Assembly: GCA_937900215.1 (NCBI GenBank)
Contig: CALCFH010000141.1
Span: 1 to 23,791, forward strand
DNA: 23,791 bases
Direction: 5' to 3'
From: an uncultured Cryomorphaceae bacterium
Lineage (GTDB): Bacteria; Bacteroidota; Bacteroidia; Flavobacteriales; Schleiferiaceae
Position 1 is the stretch's first letter, and the number at the start of each line of letters is the position of its first letter. Below the pieces are notes generated by a model. The model was not told the DNA's origin. It saw only the letters and a program-made list of their open reading frames with translations, and made no database searches. This document shows positions 1 through 7,135 of the stretch, piece after piece. The position numbers were made by a program, and so were the translations under genes.

Positions 1-596
1 CGATCTGCCGCCTCAACTTGTCCTTGTGGCAAGAGAGCCAGCTGAGAAACCTTGGCCGATACAAACAGCATAGCCGAGCTGTTTTTGCAAGTGGCTACAC
101 AGGCACCACAACCAATACAGGTAGCGGCATCAAAAGCCTTGTCGGCATCTTCTTTCGGAATCGGAATGGCGTTGGCGTCGAGTGTATTTCCAGAGGTGTT
201 TACACTTACATAGCCTCCTGCCGCAATAACGCGATCAAAAGCGGAACGATCTACCATTAGATCTTTAATTACGGGGAAAGCTTTGGCTCTCCAAGGCTCA
301 ATGTAAATGGTATCACCCTCTTTAAATGAACGCATATGCAATTGGCAAGTTGTAATGCCTCTGCCCGGTCCATGCGCTTCTCCATTGATATACATACTGC
401 AGCTTCCACAAATGCCCTCGCGGCAATCGTGATCAAAAACAACAGGCTCTTCGCCTTTTCCAACCAATTGCTCATTCAGCATATCCATCATCTCAAGGAA
501 AGACATATCTGCCTCTACACCTTGAATGGGATAGGTTTTCATTGCGCCTGTATCTTTTGGACCCGATTGTCTCCAGATTTTTAAAGTCAAGTTCAT
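1..596 (-). CDS. sdhB: Succinate dehydrogenase/fumarate reductase iron-sulfur subunit (partial, 3' end outside window)
   Basis: This subunit carries electrons from the flavoprotein to the membrane cytochrome b in respiratory complex II. The first 198 residues are visible. The [2Fe-2S] ligands are Cys58, Cys63, Cys66 and Cys84 (CREGICGSC and the later TTC). The [4Fe-4S] motif CIGCGACVATC follows at 160-170. The third cluster region and the stop lie beyond the left edge. The start is the ATG at 596, giving MNLTLKIWRQ, typical for the Bacteroidota type B enzyme. It follows sdhA by 29 nt and is the last visible gene of the sdhCAB operon. Frame and motifs are unambiguous; only the choice between the names SdhB and FrdB is open, as the type B enzymes of this phylum are hard to tell apart by sequence. 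Confidence 0.96.
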   Translation of the reverse strand, partial: MNLTLKIWRQSGPKDTGAMKTYPIQGVEADMSFLEMMDMLNEQLVGKGEEPVVFDHDCREGICGSCSMYINGEAHGPGRGITTCQLHMRSFKEGDTIYIEPWRAKAFPVIKDLMVDRSAFDRVIAAGGYVSVNTSGNTLDANAIPIPKEDADKAFDAATCIGCGACVATCKNSSAMLFVSAKVSQLALLPQGQVEAAD

Positions 597-625
597 AGCT
601 TATGTGCTTTACTTGGATATAACAA

Positions 626-2626
626 TTACTTATAACTTCTTGTTTTCACCTCAACAAATTGGTAGTTGAGATCTTCTTTATGCAGTTTCGCTGAGCTCGG
701 ATCGCCGCTATACTCCCATGCAGACACGAAGGTAAAGTGCTCATCGTCGCGCAGTGCCTCTCCTTCTTTGGTCTGGTACTCTGCGCGGAAATGCCCACCG
801 CAAGATTCGTTTCTCTCCAAGGCATCGCGGCACATCAATTCGCCCAACTCTATAAAGTCGGCTACTCTTAGTGCCTTCTCTAACTCTGGATTCACCGTTT
901 CTGCCTTTCCAGGTACGCGTACTTCTTTGTAGAACTCTGTGCGCAAAGCCTGAATATCTGCAATGGCTTTAGTCAATCCTTCTACCGATCTTTCCATTCC
1001 ACACTCATTCCACATAATCTTGCCCAATCGCTTGTGGAAGTGATCTACCGTTTTGCTTCCCTTATTGTTCAGCAAATGATCGATTCTGTCCTGCGCTTCT
1101 TTTTCGGCTTGTACAAAGGCATCGGTATCGGTAGAAATAGTACCGGTAAGTATTTCATCGGCCAAATAATCGCCCACCGTATAAGGTGCTACGAAATAGC
1201 CATCTGCCAATCCTTGCATAAGGGCCGAAGCGCCCAAGCGGTTTGCACCATGATCCGAGAAGTTGGCCTCTCCCAAAGCAAAACAGCCCGGCACAGTGGT
1301 CATTAAGTTATAGTCTACCCACAATCCGCCCATGGTATAGTGTACGGCAGGATAAATGCGCATAGGGGTTTCATACGGATTGTCGTCGGTAATCTTTTCG
1401 TACATCTGAAACAGATTGCCGTATTTGGCCGCAACAATCTCTTTTCCGAGTTGTAAAATCTCTTCCTTCGAAGCAGACTGCATGCCTCTCATATTGGCTT
1501 CGGTTTTTCCGTAGCGCTCAATGGCGGCAGAGAAATCTAAATAAACAGCTTCACCGGTAGCGTTAACACCCAATCCGGCATCGCAGCGTTCTTTGGCGGC
1601 TCTTGAAGCCACATCGCGCGGCACTAGATTTCCGAAAGAAGGATAACGGCGCTCTAAATAATAATCTCTTTGCTCTTCGGTCAGTTGGGTGGGCTTTAAC
1701 TTGCCCTGACGAATGGCCTCGGCATCTTCTTTCTTGGCCGGAACCCAAATACGTCCGTCGTTTCTCAGCGATTCAGACATCAGCGTAAGCTTAGACTGAA
1801 GCTCTCCACTTACAGGAATACAGGTAGGGTGGATTTGCGTAAAGCATGGATTGGCAAACAAGGCTCCTTTCTTATGAGCCCTCCATGCCGCAGTAACATT
1901 CGATCCCATGGCATTGGTAGACAGGAAAAATACGTTTCCGTATCCGCCTGTGCACAGCAATACCGCATGGGCGCTGTGTCTTTCTAGTTCACCGGTAATG
2001 AGGTTTCGGGCAATAATGCCGCGCGCCTTGCCGTCTACTACTACCAGTTCAAGCATCTCATGGCGAGCGTACATCTTTACCTTGCCCTTGGCAATTTGTC
2101 TTTCCAAGGCAGAATAAGCCCCCAGCAACAATTGTTGTCCGGTTTGCCCTTTGGCATAAAACGTACGACTAACCTGAACCCCTCCAAAAGAGCGATTGTC
2201 TAGCAATCCGCCGTATTCGCGGGCAAAGGGAACGCCCTGCGCCACACATTGGTCAATAATACTGGCCGATACTTCCGCCAAGCGGTATACATTGGCTTCT
2301 CTGGAGCGGTAATCGCCTCCTTTAATGGTATCGTAAAACAAACGATAGGTAGAGTCTCCATCGTTTTGGTAGTTTTTGGCCGCGTTGATTCCGCCTTGCG
2401 CTGCAATAGAATGCGCTCTGCGTGGCGAATCTTGAAAACAAAAAGCTTTAACGTTATAGCCCATTTCGGCCATGGAAGCAGCGGCAGAGGCTCCGGCCAA
2501 TCCGGTACCTACCACTATAACATCAATATGTCTTTTGTTGGCGGGGTTTACAAGGCGAATCTCCGCTTTGTGTTTTGTCCATTTATTTTCAATGGGACCC
2601 TCGGGTATGCGAGCATCTAACTTCAT
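626..2626 (-). CDS. sdhA: Succinate dehydrogenase/fumarate reductase flavoprotein subunit
   Basis: The catalytic subunit of complex II oxidises succinate to fumarate (or the reverse) with covalently bound FAD. The 666 residues show the dinucleotide-binding segment VIVVGTGLAGASAAAS from about residue 36. His72, in RRAHSIAAQGG, matches the flavin-linked histidine of the family. Substrate-site segments HPTCIPVSGELQ and HYTMGGLWVDY are present. A flavoprotein C-terminal domain follows, with the conserved CGGHFRAEYQT stretch. Length fits the Bacteroidota type B enzymes (about 640-670 residues). The ATG at 2626 lies 13 nt after sdhC, and sdhB follows after 29 nt, so the three genes are one operon driven from upstream of sdhC. 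Confidence 0.97.
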   Translation of the reverse strand: MKLDARIPEGPIENKWTKHKAEIRLVNPANKRHIDVIVVGTGLAGASAAASMAEMGYNVKAFCFQDSPRRAHSIAAQGGINAAKNYQNDGDSTYRLFYDTIKGGDYRSREANVYRLAEVSASIIDQCVAQGVPFAREYGGLLDNRSFGGVQVSRTFYAKGQTGQQLLLGAYSALERQIAKGKVKMYARHEMLELVVVDGKARGIIARNLITGELERHSAHAVLLCTGGYGNVFFLSTNAMGSNVTAAWRAHKKGALFANPCFTQIHPTCIPVSGELQSKLTLMSESLRNDGRIWVPAKKEDAEAIRQGKLKPTQLTEEQRDYYLERRYPSFGNLVPRDVASRAAKERCDAGLGVNATGEAVYLDFSAAIERYGKTEANMRGMQSASKEEILQLGKEIVAAKYGNLFQMYEKITDDNPYETPMRIYPAVHYTMGGLWVDYNLMTTVPGCFALGEANFSDHGANRLGASALMQGLADGYFVAPYTVGDYLADEILTGTISTDTDAFVQAEKEAQDRIDHLLNNKGSKTVDHFHKRLGKIMWNECGMERSVEGLTKAIADIQALRTEFYKEVRVPGKAETVNPELEKALRVADFIELGELMCRDALERNESCGGHFRAEYQTKEGEALRDDEHFTFVSAWEYSGDPSSAKLHKEDLNYQFVEVKTRSYK

Positions 2627-2639
2627 GGAAGCCGATTTA

Positions 2640-3326
2640 TCAGGTTAAAAAGATATACACAGGAATAATGGCAAAGGCGAGTGGCACAGCGATAGAAAAG
2701 ACAAGGCCCACTTTTTCAATGATGGGGGTGTATTTCCTATGGTTTACTCCTAAAGTTTGAAAAGCACTCTGAAAGCCATGGTGCAGGTGGAAAGCCAAAG
2801 CGGCCATAGAAACCACATACAATAAGGTAGCCGGTATGCCAAAGCTTGGGTGACGGAAGAATTCCATTACTACCGTATACAAATCTTTGTTGCCGCTTGC
2901 ATCCAATGGAATAATACCAAAGTGCATTTGTGCCCAGAAATGATACATATGCGTAGCAATGAAAACCAAAATAATGGTTCCCAATAACGACATTTTGCGC
3001 GAAGCCCAAGACGAGTTGGCCGACGGATTGTTGTAGGCATAGGCTACAGGTCGCGCCTTTCGGTTCTTAATCTCAAGCATAATTCCCCATACCGCATGAA
3101 ACAGTATGCTGAAATACAAGAGATAAGAGGTTATCTTGATCAATGGAAATGTGGTCATGAAATGCGCATAGGCATTGAACGCTTCTGCAGCACCGGCATC
3201 TGAACGCAATAGCGTAAGATTGCCCAATAAATGCACAACTAAAAAGCTGCACAAAAACAGGCCGGTTAACGACATCCATACCTTCCGTACGATGGAAGAA
3301 CTGAAAACACCAGACTTTGCTGACAT
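2640..3326 (-). CDS. sdhC: Succinate dehydrogenase cytochrome b subunit (type B, single polypeptide)
   Basis: This is the membrane anchor that binds heme and quinone for complex II. The 228-residue protein has about five hydrophobic segments and several histidines inside or next to them (His32, His77, His126, His129 and a later HLHHGF cluster), as expected for the one-subunit, diheme-type anchors found in Bacteroidota and in Wolinella and Bacillus. It begins MSAKSGVFSSSIVRKVWMSL, a typical start for this subfamily in Flavobacteriales. It is the first gene of sdhCAB. A TAnnTTTG box at 3367-3374 would give a leader of roughly 35 nt. Which histidines ligate heme cannot be settled by eye. Confidence 0.94.
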   Translation of the reverse strand: MSAKSGVFSSSIVRKVWMSLTGLFLCSFLVVHLLGNLTLLRSDAGAAEAFNAYAHFMTTFPLIKITSYLLYFSILFHAVWGIMLEIKNRKARPVAYAYNNPSANSSWASRKMSLLGTIILVFIATHMYHFWAQMHFGIIPLDASGNKDLYTVVMEFFRHPSFGIPATLLYVVSMAALAFHLHHGFQSAFQTLGVNHRKYTPIIEKVGLVFSIAVPLAFAIIPVYIFLT

Positions 3327-3330
3327 AAAT

Positions 3331-3361
3331 TATGATTTTCTACTTACCCAATCTATCTTTG
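3331..3361 (+). promoter_or_regulatory. Predicted promoter for the aminopeptidase-hydrolase pair
   Basis: TATCTTTG at 3354-3361 matches the Bacteroidota -7 motif TAnnTTTG. A TATG (one mismatch from the -33 TTTG) lies at 3331-3334, with a 19-nt spacer. Start of transcription would be near 3366-3368, so the ATG at 3332 cannot be the translation start of the aminopeptidase. This supports the ATG at 3428. Confidence 0.5.
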
Positions 3362-3366
3362 GTACG

Positions 3367-3374
3367 CAAAGGTA
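3367..3374 (-). promoter_or_regulatory. Predicted promoter -7 box for sdhCAB
   Basis: On the minus strand the bases read TACCTTTG, an exact match to the Bacteroidota -7 consensus TAnnTTTG. Transcription would begin near 3360 and reach the sdhC ATG at 3326. I see no good TTTG -33 element at the usual spacing, so only the -7 box supports it. It lies 5 bp from the oppositely directed box at 3354-3361. Confidence 0.5.
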
Positions 3375-3427
3375 AACGCGGTAAAGACTTTATCGTTCGA
3401 AACTTTTTATTTAGAATCATTCCTAAT

Positions 3428-4723
3428 ATGCGCTATACTTCCGCTCCTGCTTCTTTGTATTCTGCCAACCGCAAACGCTTTGCTGTACAGATGCAAGCTG
3501 GCTCTTTGGCTGTTTTTACCAGCAACGACATTCTTCCTACCAATGCAGATGGCACTATGCCTTTTATGCAGAACAAAGACCTCTTGCACCTTTCGGGCAT
3601 AGACCAAGAAGAAAGTATCCTAATTTTGTTTCCAGAGGCTTTCGACCCCAAACACCGTGAGATACTGCTCATTAAAGAAACCAGCGATACCATTGCCATT
3701 TGGGAAGGGGCCAAGCTGAGCAAAGAACAAGCACGCCAAGCGTCGGACATTGCTACTGTTCTATGGAACACAGAATTCGAAAACTTGTTCAATAATCTCA
3801 TGACGCAGGCAAGCTCGGTCTACCTCAATCGCAATGAGCATTTGAGAGCTAAGGTGGCCATCGAAACCAAAGAAGACCGCCTGTCATCTTGGGTCCGTCA
3901 GCATTATCCTCTTCACCCTGTGCACCGCTCTGCGCCCATTATGCATCAGATTCGTTCGGTAAAGCAAGCAGAAGAGATTGTTCTAATGCAAAAAGCAGCC
4001 GATATAAATAAAGGAGCCTACGACAGAATCTTGGCCATGCTCAAACCCGGTCTAATGGAGTACGAGCTAGAAGCGGAGTTTATTCACGAATACATTTCTA
4101 AGGGTAGCCGTGGCTTTTCCTACGAACCCATTATTGCCTCGGGCGCCAATGCCTGCGTTTTGCACTATATAGACAACGATGCTCCGGTAAAAGATGGCGA
4201 TCTCATTCTCTTTGATGTGGGCTGCTGGTACGGCAATTATGCCTCCGATGTTACGCGCTGCTTTCCGGCCAATGGCAAATTCAGTCCGAGACAAAAGGAG
4301 GTCTACAATGCGGTCTTGCGCGTTCAAAAGGCGGCTATGGAGATGCTCCGCCCTGGCAACCAATTGCACGAATACCACAGAGAGGTGGGCAAATTAATGG
4401 AAGCGGAACTGCTCGGACTAAAACTCATAGACAAGACGGATATTAAGAATCAAAATCCGGAATGGCCGGCCTATAAGAAGTACTTCATGCATGGCACTTC
4501 CCATTATCTAGGGCTAGATGTGCACGATGTAGGGCTGTGGACCAGTAAGATGGAAGTGGGTAATGCCTTTACGGTAGAACCGGGTATTTATATTTTGGAG
4601 GAAGGATTGGGAATCCGAATCGAAGAAAACATTGTCATTGGTGCAGACGGCAACCTGAATATGACCCAAGCCATTCCGAAGGAGGTGGAGGAGATTGAGG
4701 AGCGCATGAACTCAGCTCGATAG
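3428..4723 (+). CDS. pepP: Xaa-Pro aminopeptidase (M24B family)
   Basis: This is a two-metal (usually Mn) cytosolic peptidase that removes an N-terminal residue preceding proline. The 431-residue protein starts with the aminopeptidase P N-terminal domain (MRYTSAPASLYSANRKRF, about 1-165). The pita-bread catalytic domain follows. All five expected metal ligands are visible: Asp263 (ILFDVG), Asp274 (ASDVTR), His355 (MHGTSHYLGLDVHD), Glu384 (TVEPGIY) and Glu399 (IRIEEN). I chose the ATG at 3428: the upstream extension to 3332 adds 32 residues unlike the family and would begin inside the predicted promoter. The hydrolase gene follows after 22 nt with no promoter in between. Confidence 0.94.
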   Translation: MRYTSAPASLYSANRKRFAVQMQAGSLAVFTSNDILPTNADGTMPFMQNKDLLHLSGIDQEESILILFPEAFDPKHREILLIKETSDTIAIWEGAKLSKEQARQASDIATVLWNTEFENLFNNLMTQASSVYLNRNEHLRAKVAIETKEDRLSSWVRQHYPLHPVHRSAPIMHQIRSVKQAEEIVLMQKAADINKGAYDRILAMLKPGLMEYELEAEFIHEYISKGSRGFSYEPIIASGANACVLHYIDNDAPVKDGDLILFDVGCWYGNYASDVTRCFPANGKFSPRQKEVYNAVLRVQKAAMEMLRPGNQLHEYHREVGKLMEAELLGLKLIDKTDIKNQNPEWPAYKKYFMHGTSHYLGLDVHDVGLWTSKMEVGNAFTVEPGIYILEEGLGIRIEENIVIGADGNLNMTQAIPKEVEEIEERMNSAR

Positions 4724-4745
4724 TCTAATCCCTTAGCTTTTCCCT

Positions 4746-5501
4746 ATGCTCCATTATTCCGAAGGCTCCGTTGAAAAAGATGAGGCCATTGTTTTTATCC
4801 ATGGATTTCTTGGTTCCGCTCTTCTTTGGGAGGATATGATTGCTCCTCTCTCTTTGAAATACCATTGCATTGCCATCGATTTACCCGGTCACGGCAAAAG
4901 CAATTCTCTCGGAGAGGTGCATACGATGGAGGCGATGGCCTCTGAGCTAAAGAAGCTTTTAGATGAGAAGGAGATTTCAAAATGCCACCTCATTGGCCAT
5001 AGCATGGGTGGCTATGTGGCTCTCGCTTTTCTGGAGGCAAATCCATCCTATTGCGCTTCGCTTTGTTTGCTCAACTCTACTTCCCAAGCCGATAGTGCCG
5101 AAAGAAAACTCCTTCGCGAGAAATCCATTCGCTTGGTTCTTGCCAATCCTTCGGCCTATATCCAAGCCACTATGGGCTCTTTGTTTCCTCCCAATTATAC
5201 CAATGAAAAGGCATTTGATACTGCTCTTTCGGTTGGATTGCAAACTCCGGTAAAAGGCATAGTGGCGTCTATAAAAGGAATGATGCGCCGCAAGAACAGA
5301 ACACACCTCTTGCCTACCTTTAAGAATCTGCTCTTCATCTACTCTGAAACCGATCCGATTCTAGACCTTACTTCTTTGCAAAAAGTACTAAACGATCTGC
5401 CTCCTAAGAAAGCCTTGAGAATAGAGGGCGCTCATATGGGTCTTTTGGAACAGCCTTTAGAATTGGCTAAGCAATATCAAGCTTGGCTTCTCAGCCTTTA
5501 G
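4746..5501 (+). CDS. Alpha/beta-fold hydrolase
   Basis: This is a soluble serine hydrolase of 251 residues with no signal peptide. The fold's landmarks are present: the oxyanion segment FIHGFLGS (17-24), DLPGHGKS (45-52), the nucleophile elbow GHSMGGY with Ser86, an acid at Asp203 (SETDPILD) and the catalytic His230 (GAHMG). Overall it resembles MenH/BioH-type hydrolases, but the substrate cannot be read from sequence and no menaquinone gene is adjacent. It lies 22 nt after the aminopeptidase and probably shares its transcript. Its last 11 nt overlap the convergent FMN reductase gene, so there is no room for a terminator between the two. Confidence 0.9.
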   Translation: MLHYSEGSVEKDEAIVFIHGFLGSALLWEDMIAPLSLKYHCIAIDLPGHGKSNSLGEVHTMEAMASELKKLLDEKEISKCHLIGHSMGGYVALAFLEANPSYCASLCLLNSTSQADSAERKLLREKSIRLVLANPSAYIQATMGSLFPPNYTNEKAFDTALSVGLQTPVKGIVASIKGMMRRKNRTHLLPTFKNLLFIYSETDPILDLTSLQKVLNDLPPKKALRIEGAHMGLLEQPLELAKQYQAWLLSL

Positions 5502-6069
5502 CTTCTTCTAGCTTCTTGGCTTTTACCGCCCTGCCTAACCATACTACATCTTCGGCAAAACGTTTGGCATTCTTTTCCAAACGGGCATCTATTACGGCAT
5601 TGCTTTCATCAAATCCTCGGCTGATATCACTCACCAATAGACGAGAGTTCGATAGAAATCCGCCTACATAACTCACAAAAGCGACCATTTGCTGCATGGC
5701 GTTTAATCCGCCCATGCTGCCGCTCGAAACCGATGCCAGTCCGAAGACCGTTCGATCGTATTCCGGACGAAAATGATCTAGAAAGTTTTTCAAAGATCCA
5801 GACATTCCGCCATTGTACTCCGGACTCACCAAGATTATACAATCAGCCTCTTTCAATTGCTTTGAAAAGGCGGCATGTTTTTCTTGAACTTCCAAGCTGC
5901 GCAAGTCTCCATCTTGATAATGGGGAATATCGGCAGAGCTAACATCTATAAGATTGACCTCAATGGCTTCCTCCTGTTGTAAAAGAGAAAAGAGGTGCTG
6001 CGCTACTTTGTGCGACTGACGGCCTTGACGGCTTGCGCCTGAAACAATAGCGATGTGTAAAGAATTCAT
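5491..6069 (-). CDS. NADPH-dependent FMN reductase family protein
   Basis: This is a flavodoxin-fold oxidoreductase of 192 residues, the usual size for the family. It shows the phosphate-binding loop SGASRQGRQSHKVA near the N terminus and the signature SPEYNGGMSGSLKNFLDHF in the middle, which contacts the flavin and forms the dimer interface. Members reduce FMN, quinones or azo compounds with NAD(P)H, and the physiological substrate is unknown here. The ATG at 6069 is 10 nt after the thiL stop, so it is probably the third gene of the secreted protein-thiL-reductase unit. Its 3' end overlaps the convergent hydrolase gene by 11 nt. Confidence 0.92.
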   Translation of the reverse strand: MNSLHIAIVSGASRQGRQSHKVAQHLFSLLQQEEAIEVNLIDVSSADIPHYQDGDLRSLEVQEKHAAFSKQLKEADCIILVSPEYNGGMSGSLKNFLDHFRPEYDRTVFGLASVSSGSMGGLNAMQQMVAFVSYVGGFLSNSRLLVSDISRGFDESNAVIDARLEKNAKRFAEDVVWLGRAVKAKKLEEAKG

Positions 6070-6079
6070 GCTACAATAA

Positions 6080-7135
6080 TTACTCAGGTGCCGAATTGTT
6101 CAAAAAGGCATTCCAACCTTGCGCAGTTAAGGCAATGCGCTCGCCTTGGTTGGTTATAAAGCCGTAGCCCTCTTCGGCATTGGTCATATGGCCGATTACG
6201 GTAAACAACATATGATTGGCAATCTTTTCGTAGTCGGAGGGAGAAACTGTAAAGAGCAGCTCATATTCTTCGCCACCATTAAGGGCAACTGTTGGAGCAT
6301 TCAGCCTAAACTCTTCGCAAACCTTGAAGGTGTCTTCTGCAATGGGGAGCTTTTCTTCGTAAATCCGACAACCCAGTCCAGAGGCACGGGCCAGGTGAAT
6401 GGCCTCTGAGGAGAGTCCATCCGAAATATCGATCATAGAGGTGGGAACGATATTCAAATCACTCAAGCACTCTACCACATCTTTTCTTGCTTCGGGCTTT
6501 AAAAGCCTTCCAACTACATAAGTGTAGTCTGTTAAATCAGGCTGACTGTTTGGATTTTCTATGAACACCGCCTTTTCTCTTTCCAGTACTTGCAATCCCA
6601 TAAAGGCTCCGCCCAAATCGCCCGAAACAACCAATAAATCATTTTCTCTAGAGCCAGAACGCCTTACATATTCATTGGCGTGTACTTCGCCCATGGCCGT
6701 AAGGCTAAGGATTAATCCTTGCTTGCTCGAACTGGTATCGCCTCCAATAAGATCCACTTCATGAATTTGACAAGCCCTGCGAATGCCAGAATAAATGCTT
6801 TCTAAGGCCTGTAAAGTAAATCGGTTGGAGACCGCGAGGGAAACTAAAAGCTGAGTGGGCTTTCCGCCCATGGCGTATATATCGCTGAAGTTCACCATAG
6901 CCGATTTATAACCCAAATGCTCCAAAGGAACATAAGCCAGATCGAAGTGAACCCCTTCTACCAGCATATCGGTAGAAACCAGGCATTGTTTTTCATTGAA
7001 ATCAAGCACGGCCGCATCGTCGCCAATGCCAAGTACGGAAGAGCTTTGCTGAAGCTCTATGGCTTCCGTAAGATGTTGGATAAGGCCAAATTCTCCTAGT
7101 TTATCTAAGGAGGTCAATTCAGAATCGTCGCTCAT
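6080..7135 (-). CDS. thiL: Thiamine-monophosphate kinase
   Basis: ThiL phosphorylates thiamine monophosphate with ATP to make thiamine pyrophosphate, the last step of vitamin B1 cofactor synthesis. The 351-residue protein has the AIRS-fold motifs in order: GIGDDAAVL (36-44), STDMLVEGVHFD (54-65), IGGDTSSS, ISDGLSSEAIHLA and NGGEEYELLFT. These hold the Mg-nucleotide and substrate. The start ATG (7135) overlaps the TGA stop of the upstream secreted protein as ATGA, which points to translational coupling. No other thiamine gene and no sign of a TPP riboswitch is visible in the window, so its expression may follow that of the large gene. Confidence 0.96.
   Translation of the reverse strand: MSDDSELTSLDKLGEFGLIQHLTEAIELQQSSSVLGIGDDAAVLDFNEKQCLVSTDMLVEGVHFDLAYVPLEHLGYKSAMVNFSDIYAMGGKPTQLLVSLAVSNRFTLQALESIYSGIRRACQIHEVDLIGGDTSSSKQGLILSLTAMGEVHANEYVRRSGSRENDLLVVSGDLGGAFMGLQVLEREKAVFIENPNSQPDLTDYTYVVGRLLKPEARKDVVECLSDLNIVPTSMIDISDGLSSEAIHLARASGLGCRIYEEKLPIAEDTFKVCEEFRLNAPTVALNGGEEYELLFTVSPSDYEKIANHMLFTVIGHMTNAEEGYGFITNQGERIALTAQGWNAFLNNSAPE

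Noticed and set aside
2249..2620. A 123-codon plus-strand ORF and many similar ones antisense to sdhA, ileS and the surface protein
   Set aside because: They lie entirely opposite strongly recognised genes, lack recognisable motifs or promoters, and are expected chance ORFs.
3332..3427. N-terminal extension of the aminopeptidase from the ATG at 3332
   Set aside because: It begins inside the predicted promoter and does not resemble the family N terminus, which starts at 3428.
6070..6079. A separate promoter for the FMN reductase gene
   Set aside because: The gap to thiL is only 10 nt and I saw no TAnnTTTG box within it.
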